DNA of 64,000 nt from CAZDGV01 sp964505195 (GTDB lineage Bacteria > Bacteroidota > Bacteroidia > Chitinophagales > Chitinophagaceae). A program made the position numbers and the translations under genes. Shown here in pieces: positions 52,833-59,627 of the stretch; within the stretch, counting starts at the first letter, position 1, and each line of letters begins with the position of its first letter. The notes under the pieces are model-generated. The model was given only the letters and a program-made list of their open reading frames with translations. It was not told where the DNA came from and did no database searches. The DNA lies in assembly GCA_964505195.1 (NCBI GenBank), contig CAZDGV010000003.1, positions 1 through 64,000 on the forward strand. The letters are read 5' to 3'.

Positions 52833-53765
52833 ATGACGTTATCAACCAAACATCTCTTAGGCATCAAAGACCTCACTTCGCAGGACATTCAGCTTATTTT
52901 AGATACCGCCGTTCAGTTTAAAGAAGTTTTACAGCGCCCGATCAAAAAAGTTCCATCGCTCCGCGATGTTACCATTGTAAATTTATTCTACGAAAATTCA
53001 ACGCGCACACGCATTTCTTTCGAACTCGCAGAAAAGCGTCTTAGTGCAGACACCATCAATTTTACGGTTTCGGGATCTTCTGCCGCCAAGGGTGAAACCT
53101 TGCTCGATACAGTGAACAACATATTGAGCATGAAAGTCGATATGGTGGTAATGCGTCACAGTGCTAGCGGCGCGCCCCATTTTCTTGCCAAACATATTCC
53201 TGCTGCCATTGTAAATGCCGGCGACGGCATCAACGAACATCCCACACAGGCATTGCTCGATGCATTTTCCATTCGCGAGCAGCTGGGAACTTTGGAAGGG
53301 AAAAAAGTGGCCATCATCGGTGATATCATGCACAGCCGCGTAGCGCAAAGCAATATTTATTTGCTGAAGAAGATGGGTGCGGAAGTAACGGTGGCAGGCC
53401 CGCCTACGCTTATTCCTACTTACATGCAGGAAGCATTTGGTGTGCGTGTGTCATACAATATACGTGAAACCCTTGCATGGTGTGATGTTGCGAACGTTTT
53501 GCGTATTCAGCTCGAGCGTCAAAATCAACCTTTATTCTCTTCCTTGCGTGAATACAATATCGCCTTTGGTATAACCCGCAAAGTTTTATCTTCCATCGAC
53601 AAGCCCATCGTCATCATGCATCCGGGTCCCATCAACCGGGGCGTAGAAATCGACAGTGATGTGGCAGATAGCGGGCAATCTATTATTCTGCAGCAAGTGG
53701 AAAATGGTGTGGCCGTAAGAATGGCTGTCTTGTATCTACTTGCGGGAAAACGCAGCGGCGAATAA
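52833..53765 (+). CDS. pyrB: Aspartate carbamoyltransferase catalytic subunit
   Basis: It condenses carbamoyl phosphate with aspartate in pyrimidine synthesis. The 310 residues contain NLFYENSTRTRISFELAEKRL (STRTR carbamoyl phosphate site), MRHSASGAPHFLAKH, NAGDGINEHPTQALLDAFSI, KVAIIGDIMHSRVAQSNIYLLKKMG and IVIMHPGPINRGVEID, all characteristic. No pyrI regulatory subunit or pyrC is adjacent. Confidence 0.97.
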   Translation: MTLSTKHLLGIKDLTSQDIQLILDTAVQFKEVLQRPIKKVPSLRDVTIVNLFYENSTRTRISFELAEKRLSADTINFTVSGSSAAKGETLLDTVNNILSMKVDMVVMRHSASGAPHFLAKHIPAAIVNAGDGINEHPTQALLDAFSIREQLGTLEGKKVAIIGDIMHSRVAQSNIYLLKKMGAEVTVAGPPTLIPTYMQEAFGVRVSYNIRETLAWCDVANVLRIQLERQNQPLFSSLREYNIAFGITRKVLSSIDKPIVIMHPGPINRGVEIDSDVADSGQSIILQQVENGVAVRMAVLYLLAGKRSGE

Positions 53766-53783
53766 TCATCAAAATCTATTTTC

Positions 53784-54275
53784 ATGAACATTCAGGAACT
53801 TTCAGCTGATATTACTCAATTATTACACCAACATCAACTTCGGATTGCCAATTCAGATTTATCTCGACCCTGGGGTGGATTTTTTGTGTTGGAAGAAGAC
53901 GACGCAGAACGTTTTATTGAAATCTGGTTTCCGGGTTACGCAAAAGCCGATCTGATGTTAGGCAACAAGCTCAGTCCGAAAATTTTGATGGTCGCTCCGG
54001 GAAAAAGACTTTCCTGGCAGTATCATTTTCGCCGGGCTGAAATTTGGCGCGTAGTTGAAGGACCGGTAAAAGTGGTTACCAGCGATACCGATGAAGAAAA
54101 AAATCAGCAGGTGTTTCAAGCAGGTCAAATTATTCGTTTGAAGCAAGGAGAACGACACCGCCTAATTGGTATGGAGCAATGGGGTGTGATTGCAGAAATT
54201 TGGCAGCATACTTCCCCTGAGCAGCCTTCTGATGAAGCAGATATTGTAAGACTGCAGGACGACTTCGGTAGGTAA
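53784..54275 (+). CDS. Cupin-domain protein (phosphomannose isomerase type II-like)
   Basis: The protein has 163 residues. A single cupin fold is seen: SRPWGGFFVLEEDDAERFIEIWFPG, then KILMVAPGKRLSWQYHFRRAEIWRVVEGPVKVV (metal motif 1 region) and GQIIRLKQGERHRLIGMEQWGVIAEIWQHT (motif 2). This pattern matches the C-terminal cupin of mannose-6-phosphate isomerase / mannose-1-phosphate guanylyltransferase, but it stands alone. It could be a sugar-phosphate isomerase; substrate unknown. It starts 18 nt after pyrB and is followed by a terminator. Confidence 0.78.
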   Translation: MNIQELSADITQLLHQHQLRIANSDLSRPWGGFFVLEEDDAERFIEIWFPGYAKADLMLGNKLSPKILMVAPGKRLSWQYHFRRAEIWRVVEGPVKVVTSDTDEEKNQQVFQAGQIIRLKQGERHRLIGMEQWGVIAEIWQHTSPEQPSDEADIVRLQDDFGR

Positions 54276-54298
54276 GTCGCTCATTTTCATATTGTACT

Positions 54299-54327
54299 AA
54301 AGCGGAATACATGTTTCCGCTTTTTTT
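54299..54327 (+). terminator. Intrinsic terminator after the cupin gene
   Basis: AAAGCGGAA and TTTCCGCTTT arms around TACATG, followed by a T run. It ends the pyrR-pyrB-cupin transcript. Confidence 0.88.
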
Positions 54328-54365
54328 GTGTCTTTTTCTTTACATTTAGGATACAACGATTGCAG

Positions 54366-54794
54366 ATGAGAAACGTATCCCACATTTTGGAAAGAAAAGG
54401 TGCAAGCATCATTTCCGTTGCGCCCAACCAAACCGTTATGCAGGCTTTAACGGTAATGGCAGAAAAAAATATAGGAAGTGTATTGGTAATGGAAGGTGAT
54501 AAATACGTGGGTTTGCTCACCGAGCGGGATTACGCCAGAAAAGTAATCCTCAAAGGAAGGTCTTCCACCGATACCCTTGTGAAAGACATCATGTCCACCG
54601 ATCTGCCTGAAATCAGTCCGTTGCAGTCCTTAGATCAATGCATGCAAATTATGAGTCAACATAATGTGCGTTACCTGCCTGTTTTTTCCGACGCAAAGAT
54701 TTGCGGCATTATTTCCATCATTGATGTGGTTACTGAAACTTTGAATGCGCAGAAAGAGACCATTGATCATTTGCAGCATTATATTCAATCCTGA
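54366..54794 (+). CDS. Tandem CBS domain protein
   Basis: The protein has 142 residues and consists of a single CBS pair: ISVAPNQTVMQALTVMAEKNIGSVLVMEGDKYVGLLTERDYARKVI and ISPLQSLDQCMQIMSQHNVRYLPVFSDAKICGIISIIDVV. Such stand-alone pairs bind adenine nucleotides and sense energy state; the partner is unknown. The ATG at 54366 is preferred to a TTG two codons earlier. Confidence 0.92.
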   Translation: MRNVSHILERKGASIISVAPNQTVMQALTVMAEKNIGSVLVMEGDKYVGLLTERDYARKVILKGRSSTDTLVKDIMSTDLPEISPLQSLDQCMQIMSQHNVRYLPVFSDAKICGIISIIDVVTETLNAQKETIDHLQHYIQS

Positions 54795-54833
54795 TTCGTT
54801 TAAAATCCATCCCTTTTCGCTGAGGCAATGCAT

Positions 54834-54841
54834 TACCTTTG
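54834..54841 (+). promoter_or_regulatory. -7 box of the ABC exporter gene
   Basis: TACCTTTG matches the consensus exactly and ends 6 nt before the ATG at 54848. The alternative TTG start (54839) lies inside the box and can be excluded. Confidence 0.55.
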
Positions 54842-54847
54842 CTGCCC

Positions 54848-56668
54848 ATGAAGCATTTGGCAGCTCTAGGCCCTTATTTCTGGAAATATCGCAGGCGTTT
54901 TTTGCTGGGCATGCTGTTCATTGTTGTTTCCAATTATTTTGCAGTATTAGCACCGCAGGTTACGGGTTTTATCATTGATATGGTTCAGCTGCAGCTTCGT
55001 GGTGAAAGTCCTGCTCAAGCGTTGCAAGAACGCGATCCCCTGGTAAGCGGCGTAATGCGAAATCTGTTGCAGCAACATTATTCATTTGGAAATCTGGTGG
55101 CCCTATGCGGACTCATGCTGCTGGTGTTGGCGCTCTTGCGCGGACTATTCATGTTTCTCATGCGACAAACCGTGATCGTTATGAGCCGACACATTGAGTA
55201 TGATCAAAAGAATCAGGTCTTCGCTCACTATCTAACGCTGGATACTCATTTTTACAAAACGCATGAAACCGGTGATCTTATGAATCGCATGGCAGAAGAT
55301 GTAAGCAGGGTGCGCATGTTTACCGGTCCTGCTGTCATGTATTTGATCAACTTGGTGGTGCTAATTTCCTTGTCGGTTTTTTACATGCTTAAAACCGACG
55401 CGCAACTATCAATGTACGTATTGTTGCCATTGCCAATATTGGCATTTTCCATTTACTATGTAAATGCCATCATCAATCGCAAGAGTGAGGCAGTTCAGCA
55501 GAAGCTCTCCGATTTAACTACTGCAGCACAACAAACCTACAGTGGCATCAGAGTGATTCAGTCTTTTGTACAGGAGAAAGCGATGACCGGCTTTTATGAA
55601 AAGAACAGTGAAGATTACCGTAAAGCAGCAGTGAGCTTATACCGTACGGAAGCTTTGTATTTTCCTGTAATGGCACTGATTATTGGCATCAGCACGCTGG
55701 TGGTAATTCTTGCTGGGGGTGTGTATTATATTCAGGGGCGCATTCAGTTTGGTGATATGGCTGCCTTCATTATGTACCTTACTATGCTTACTTTTCCGGT
55801 AAGTGCCATCGGCTGGGTAGCAAGCACTATTCAGCGTGCAGCGGCTTCTCAGCGTCGACTCAATGAATTTTTGCAAGTGAAACCAAGTGTGGTGCAGTCT
55901 GCCGATTCCATCAAAACCACCTTGCAAGGTGAAATTGCCTTTAAGCAGGTGAACTTCACCTATCCGCATACAGGAATACATGCGTTGCGTGATGTTGATT
56001 TTAAAATTGCGGCAGGAGAGAAGATCGCCATAGTAGGAAGAACTGGTTCTGGCAAATCGACCATTGCTCAGCTATTGCTCCGTTTTTATGATCCCGACAG
56101 TGGAGATGTGGAGCTTGACGGCATCTCATTGCGCAAGCGTGATTTGCAAGACTTTCGCCGGCAAATTGGATACGTAGCTCAGGATGTGTTTTTATTTAGT
56201 GATACCATTCAGAACAATATTTCCTTTGGGGGCTTCAATGAGGCTTTTTTGTCTCCCGCATCAGCTGCTCGAATGGCATCCATAGCAAAGGAAATCGAAT
56301 CTTTTCCGGAGGGGTATGAAACGATGGTGGGGGAGCGCGGGGTAACATTAAGCGGCGGACAAAAACAGCGCATATCCATCGCCAGGGCGCTAATTAAAAA
56401 CACGGAAATGCTGATTCTGGACGATTGCCTGAATGCAGTAGATGCCGCCACCGAAAAGGAAATATTGGAGCAACTCACAGGGTATTTGTCGAACAAAACA
56501 GCCATCGTTATTACCCACCGTATCTTTTCCTGGATGCCATTTGATCGCATTTTAGTAATGGATGAAGGCAGCATCGCTGAATCAGGCACCCATGCAACGC
56601 TGCTGGCCCAAAAGGGCATTTACGCCGATTTGTTTCACCGGCAACAGATGGCCGGGCAGGCGAAATAG
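54848..56668 (+). CDS. ABC exporter, fused membrane and ATPase domains (MdlA/MsbA-like)
   Basis: The protein has 606 residues. Six TM helices occupy about 1-320 (FLLGMLFIVVSNYFAVLAPQVTGFIIDMV is TM1), followed by the ATPase: Walker A GRTGSGKST, Q-loop VAQDVFLFSDTIQNNI, signature LSGGQKQR, Walker B MLILDD and H-loop VITHRIFSWM. The residue after the Walker B aspartate is Asp (LDDCLNAVD) and not Glu, as is common in MdlA-type half-transporters. The substrate is unknown, probably a lipid or hydrophobic compound. It functions as a homodimer or with a partner outside the window. Confidence 0.93.
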   Translation: MKHLAALGPYFWKYRRRFLLGMLFIVVSNYFAVLAPQVTGFIIDMVQLQLRGESPAQALQERDPLVSGVMRNLLQQHYSFGNLVALCGLMLLVLALLRGLFMFLMRQTVIVMSRHIEYDQKNQVFAHYLTLDTHFYKTHETGDLMNRMAEDVSRVRMFTGPAVMYLINLVVLISLSVFYMLKTDAQLSMYVLLPLPILAFSIYYVNAIINRKSEAVQQKLSDLTTAAQQTYSGIRVIQSFVQEKAMTGFYEKNSEDYRKAAVSLYRTEALYFPVMALIIGISTLVVILAGGVYYIQGRIQFGDMAAFIMYLTMLTFPVSAIGWVASTIQRAAASQRRLNEFLQVKPSVVQSADSIKTTLQGEIAFKQVNFTYPHTGIHALRDVDFKIAAGEKIAIVGRTGSGKSTIAQLLLRFYDPDSGDVELDGISLRKRDLQDFRRQIGYVAQDVFLFSDTIQNNISFGGFNEAFLSPASAARMASIAKEIESFPEGYETMVGERGVTLSGGQKQRISIARALIKNTEMLILDDCLNAVDAATEKEILEQLTGYLSNKTAIVITHRIFSWMPFDRILVMDEGSIAESGTHATLLAQKGIYADLFHRQQMAGQAK

Positions 56669-56727
56669 GCCCTGTAAGCCATTGATTCGTTGGGTTTTAC
56701 AAAATTTTGTGAAATCGAAAAGAAATT

Positions 56728-56735
56728 TATCTTTG
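56728..56735 (+). promoter_or_regulatory. -7 box of the PUR-alpha gene
   Basis: TATCTTTG is an exact match and ends 40 nt before the GTG at 56776. Confidence 0.5.
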
Positions 56736-56775
56736 TTCAGACTGAACTGATTGTTGTATCTCCAAATTATTAAGC

Positions 56776-57210
56776 GTGGCGTACGAAAACAACGACAAAA
56801 AAGCGGACACGATTTACAGCAAAAGAATCCGTGCCGGAAAAAGAAGAACTTATTTTTTTGATGTAAGATCAACCCGTGGGAACGATTACTATCTCACCAT
56901 TACTGAAAGCCGTAAGCGTTTCACAGGTGAAGGGTATGATCGTCATAAAATATTTCTGTACAAGGAAGATTTTAATAAGTTCATCAAAGGATTGAATGAG
57001 GCAGTTGACTATGTGAAAACTGAGTTGATGCCTGATTTTGATTTTGATGCATTCAGTCATGAAGACGATGGCACAGGTGGAGAAGCTGATAGCGATTACA
57101 GCACTCCTGCGCAATCATTTGCTTCCGCTCCTGAAACTTCTGAGCCCGCATCCGATGCCACTTCAGAAGAAAGCGGTGCTTCCTCTACTGAGGAAGTTGA
57201 TAAATGGTAA
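56776..57210 (+). CDS. PUR-alpha-like nucleic-acid-binding protein (DUF3276)
   Basis: The protein has 144 residues. The PUR repeat covers about 10-93: TIYSKRIRAGKRRTYFFDVRSTRGNDYYLTITESRKRF, then HKIFLYKEDFNKFIKGLNEAVDYVKTEL. The tail is acidic and Ser/Ala/Pro-rich (ending SSTEEVDKW) and probably disordered. Bacterial PUR proteins bind single-stranded DNA and RNA and regulate gene expression. The start is GTG at 56776, with its own promoter box. Confidence 0.92.
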   Translation: MAYENNDKKADTIYSKRIRAGKRRTYFFDVRSTRGNDYYLTITESRKRFTGEGYDRHKIFLYKEDFNKFIKGLNEAVDYVKTELMPDFDFDAFSHEDDGTGGEADSDYSTPAQSFASAPETSEPASDATSEESGASSTEEVDKW

Positions 57211-57256
57211 TGATTTATTACTGAAATTTTATTGAGAAGTCAGCGGTATTCGGGGG

Positions 57257-58354
57257 TTAATACACTTTCACCATGAATACGAAATCTTGTATTCTCTTCA
57301 CCTGGCTTACTTTATCCATTCCTCTCAAGGCCGCACGGTTGCTGATTTTTATTGAAGCAGCACTGTTCTCTTGCTGATTCAGTTCGTTGATCATTTGGTG
57401 GATGTACTTTGCTTTGATAGCGAAGACTACGCCTTCGGCATCTGCATCCTTGGTGCTCAACACACCAATTACTTCACCGTTGCGATTGAATACCGGACCA
57501 CCACTGTTTCCGGGATTTGCGGCAACAGCAACCTGACAGCTAAGGGTATCGCCATTGAATCCTGTTTTAGCACTTAAATAACCTTCTCCGTAAACGATTT
57601 CATTGCGAGGATAACCCAACGTGAAAATCGGCTCAGCAATATCGGTGCTGGATTTACGGATGCTGTACGGAATATTGTTCAGCGCTTGGAATTCAGCGTC
57701 GTCAATTTTGATGAGTGCAAGATCTTTATCAGTATCAATGCTCAATATCTCAGCTTTGAATTCCTTGCCCTTGTTGTTGGCAACCAAAATTCCTTTTGCA
57801 TTGCGTAAAACGTGCGCATTGGTTACAAGCAATCCTTTTTCATTGATTAAAAATGCAGAGCCGCCTCCTTTAATTTCTGTTCCGGGAGCAAGCTTGCTGT
57901 TTACGATGCTGATTTGTGCATTCTGTTGCTTCTGTATTTTTTCGAGATGGTCCACTTTTTTGCCCAACTCCTGAATTTGTCGATTGCTTTTCGGGGCAAC
58001 CGCCAACATGATGGCGCTGATGCTGAGTGCAGTAATGCCTGCGATGGATGCAGCAATGCTGATGGTGCGTTTATAGCGCTTCCAGAAATTGATCACTTTG
58101 GTACCATTGCTCAATTCGTTCGGTAAAATAGCATGGGTATGCAGCAGGTGCTGGTGGGTTTCATGCAGGGTATGACGAAAGTTTCTGTTGCGGCCATATT
58201 TTTCAAACTGCTGAATGAAAAGCGAATGCTCCACCACCATCTGATCAACATCGGAATTGGTATTACGAAGTTGTTCAAACCAGGTGATCTCCTCGGGAGA
58301 CATTTGTCCCCTGAGATATCTTTCTGTAGCGTCCATCAGCATCATTTCTTCCAT
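57257..58354 (-). CDS. Membrane-tethered trypsin-like serine protease with anti-sigma-like N-terminal domain
   Basis: The protein has 365 residues from the ATG at 58354 (a TTG at 58381 would add nine). The N-terminal cytoplasmic region (about 1-95) has TERYLRGQMSPEEITWFEQLRNTNSDVDQMVVEHSLFIQQFEKY, which resembles the helical start of Bacteroidota anti-sigma factors. One TM helix follows (about 98-119), then a coiled coil (about 130-150) and a trypsin-like fold with LLVTNAHVL (His181), DKDLALIKI (Asp211) and NPGNSGGPVF (Ser284); there is no PDZ domain. It lies 1 nt after the ECF sigma gene stop. It may control that sigma factor by proteolysis or sequestration; this is inference. Confidence 0.85.
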   Translation of the reverse strand: MEEMMLMDATERYLRGQMSPEEITWFEQLRNTNSDVDQMVVEHSLFIQQFEKYGRNRNFRHTLHETHQHLLHTHAILPNELSNGTKVINFWKRYKRTISIAASIAGITALSISAIMLAVAPKSNRQIQELGKKVDHLEKIQKQQNAQISIVNSKLAPGTEIKGGGSAFLINEKGLLVTNAHVLRNAKGILVANNKGKEFKAEILSIDTDKDLALIKIDDAEFQALNNIPYSIRKSSTDIAEPIFTLGYPRNEIVYGEGYLSAKTGFNGDTLSCQVAVAANPGNSGGPVFNRNGEVIGVLSTKDADAEGVVFAIKAKYIHQMINELNQQENSAASIKISNRAALRGMDKVSQVKRIQDFVFMVKVY

Positions 58355-58355
58355 C

Positions 58356-58922
58356 TCAGTTTCCGTTTTTATATTGAGCAAAAAACAGTTTTTTTAATCG
58401 CATCAGGCATTTATACTTCTGGGTTTTTGCATTGTCGGCATTGGTATAACCAAAGCTTTCCGCTATTTCCTGCATGTTTTGCTGTTTAACGTAATAAGAT
58501 TCCAGCAAACTTTTACAGGGTTCACCCAAATGTTGGATCGCATGCTCCAGCATGGTGAAAGCTGCGTTTTTCCGTTCCTGCTCCTCCAGATCTTCTTCCA
58601 CCGGCACCGTTTCATCCATCGACTCGATGGTGTTTCCAAAGCGTTGCATTTGATGTAATCGCTTGAGCCACAATCTTCTGGACACCGAGTAGAGGTAGGT
58701 TCTTATTTGGCATTGCAGTGAAAAAGCGGGATCCATTGCCTTTTCATACAACACCACCATCGCCTCTTGGAAAATATCGCTTGCATCATCCGAGGTTCCA
58801 TGATTATTGAGTATAAACGATTGAATTACAGCATAATGTTGCTTGTAAATGGTTTCAACCGCTTGCCGGTCGTTGCCGGCCAGCCCCTTTAATAATTCCA
58901 GTTCGTCCTGGATCTGCTTCAC
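58356..58922 (-). CDS. ECF-type RNA polymerase sigma factor
   Basis: The protein has 188 residues starting with GTG at 58922. Region 2 is DASDIFQEAMVVLYEKAMDPAFSLQCQIRTYLYSVSRRLWLKRL. Region 4 is HLGEPCKSLLESYYVKQQNMQEIAESFGYTNADNAKTQKYKCLMRLKKLF with the helix-turn-helix. Its stop codon is separated by one base from the protease ATG, so the pair is translationally coupled. The target promoters are not known. Confidence 0.92.
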   Translation of the reverse strand: MKQIQDELELLKGLAGNDRQAVETIYKQHYAVIQSFILNNHGTSDDASDIFQEAMVVLYEKAMDPAFSLQCQIRTYLYSVSRRLWLKRLHQMQRFGNTIESMDETVPVEEDLEEQERKNAAFTMLEHAIQHLGEPCKSLLESYYVKQQNMQEIAESFGYTNADNAKTQKYKCLMRLKKLFFAQYKNGN

Positions 58923-59000
58923 GATATGCTCATTTTAATACCAGAAAAGCAAATTTGTAACCCAAAAAGGGCTTAAAAAAATTTTTTTCAAAAAATGGGT

Positions 59001-59008
59001 TACCTTTG
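59001..59008 (+). promoter_or_regulatory. -7 box of the lipoprotein gene
   Basis: TACCTTTG is an exact match. It is followed by a leader of about 50 nt ending in an A-rich stretch (accaaaaacccaaacaaa) just before the ATG at 59064, the typical Bacteroidota initiation context. Confidence 0.55.
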
Positions 59009-59063
59009 CGGCCTTACAGGTATAAATGCCTGATAATTATCTTAAACCAAAAACCCAAACAAA

Positions 59064-59249
59064 ATGAAAAAGGTTTTATTAGCGTTCGCTATCCTCGGTT
59101 TCGTAGCATGCAACAACGAAGCTGAAACAACTGAAGCAACTGACACAACTGCTGTTGAAGCTCCTGCTGCTGACACTACAGCTCCTGCTGCTGACACTAC
59201 AGCTCCTGCTGCTGACACTTCAGCTGCTGCTGCTCCTGCTGCTCAGTAA
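59064..59249 (+). CDS. Small lipoprotein with APAADTT repeats
   Basis: The ORF has 61 residues. MKKVLLAFAILGFVAC gives a signal peptide with the lipobox FVAC, so mature Cys16 should be lipidated. The mature chain is NNEAETTEATDTTAVE, then three near-perfect APAADTT heptads, then SAAAAPAAQ. It is extremely Ala/Pro/Thr-rich with no hydrophobic core, so it should be an extended, disordered surface or periplasmic protein. Function unknown. It has its own promoter and terminator. Confidence 0.8.
   Translation: MKKVLLAFAILGFVACNNEAETTEATDTTAVEAPAADTTAPAADTTAPAADTSAAAAPAAQ
59160..59222 (+). repeat. Three tandem 21-bp repeats
   Basis: Copies 59160-59180 and 59181-59201 are identical (GCTCCTGCTGCTGACACTACA); copy 59202-59222 differs by one base. 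They encode APAADTT/APAADTS. Such in-frame arrays can change copy number by slippage. Confidence 0.95.
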
Positions 59250-59340
59250 TCAACGCAGTTTTCGCTTCCCTAATTATGCCTCGCTTGCCAGGTAAGGGAT
59301 AACGAAAGAAAAATTTTCATATGGCAAGCAATCGTTAACG

Positions 59341-59368
59341 GCCGCTCCATTCTTGGAGTGGCTTTTTC
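59341..59368 (+). terminator. Intrinsic terminator of the lipoprotein gene
   Basis: GCCGCTCCA and TGGAGTGGC arms (one G-T pair) around TTCT, then TTTTTC. It ends directly before the -33 TTTG of the aromatic operon promoter, which insulates the two units. Confidence 0.85.
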
Positions 59369-59402
59369 TTTTGCATCGGTTGATTTAAAATCCCTATTTT
59401 TG
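59369..59402 (+). promoter_or_regulatory. Promoter of the aromatic amino acid operon leader
   Basis: TTTTG (59369-59373), a spacer of 21 nt, and TATTTTTG (59395-59402) form a close match to the Bacteroidota -33/-7 consensus. The box ends 4 nt before the leader peptide ATG, so this transcript probably starts on or within a base or two of that ATG. Confidence 0.75.
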
Positions 59403-59406
59403 ATTT

Positions 59407-59487
59407 ATGCCTCAACACAAAGCATATTGCTGGTCTTATTATTATTACTTTTTTAATAAAAGTACCGGGAATGCTTTGAATGCCTAA
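59407..59487 (+). CDS. Aromatic leader peptide (Tyr/Phe-rich)
   Basis: A 26-codon ORF: ATG at 59407, TAA at 59485. The middle reads CWSYYYYFF: one Trp, four consecutive Tyr (59437-59448) and two Phe (59449-59454), with another Tyr at 59425. It begins MPQHKAY and ends NKSTGNALNA. It lies between a promoter and an intrinsic terminator upstream of genes for Tyr/Phe/Trp synthesis. It is too short for homology search; the case rests on composition and architecture. Confidence 0.85.
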   Translation: MPQHKAYCWSYYYYFFNKSTGNALNA

Positions 59488-59540
59488 AAATACCATTCAT
59501 TAAACATCATAAAAGTCCCGGTTCATACCGGGACTTTTTT
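59464..59540 (+). promoter_or_regulatory. Transcription attenuator of the aromatic operon
   Basis: The terminator is AGTCCCGGT (59514-59522), loop TCAT, ACCGGGACT (59527-59535), followed by a T tract. Its 5' arm can also pair with ACCGGGA (59464-59470) located inside the leader ORF after the Tyr/Phe codons, making an antiterminator of 7 bp. A ribosome stalled on the Tyr/Phe codons would leave 59464-59470 free and the operon on. A ribosome reaching the stop codon would cover it and allow termination. The mechanism is inferred from sequence. Confidence 0.85.
59514..59540 (+). terminator. Attenuator terminator hairpin
   Basis: A 9-bp perfect stem with a 4-nt loop and a T tract, 26 nt after the leader peptide stop and 87 nt before the aminotransferase start. 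Confidence 0.9.
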
Positions 59541-59627
59541 ATTTGTGTTATGAGTGGTGCAATTTGTTTATGGCATTTGAATGTTGCGAGCAAAGAAATA
59601 ATATGCTTACGTTAAAATGGATTTAAA

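Noticed and set aside
59283..59329. Hairpin GCTTGCCA/TGGCAAGC after the lipoprotein gene
   Set aside because: The arms are perfect 8-mers but the loop of about 31 nt has no further pairing and no T tract follows; a better terminator lies at 59341.
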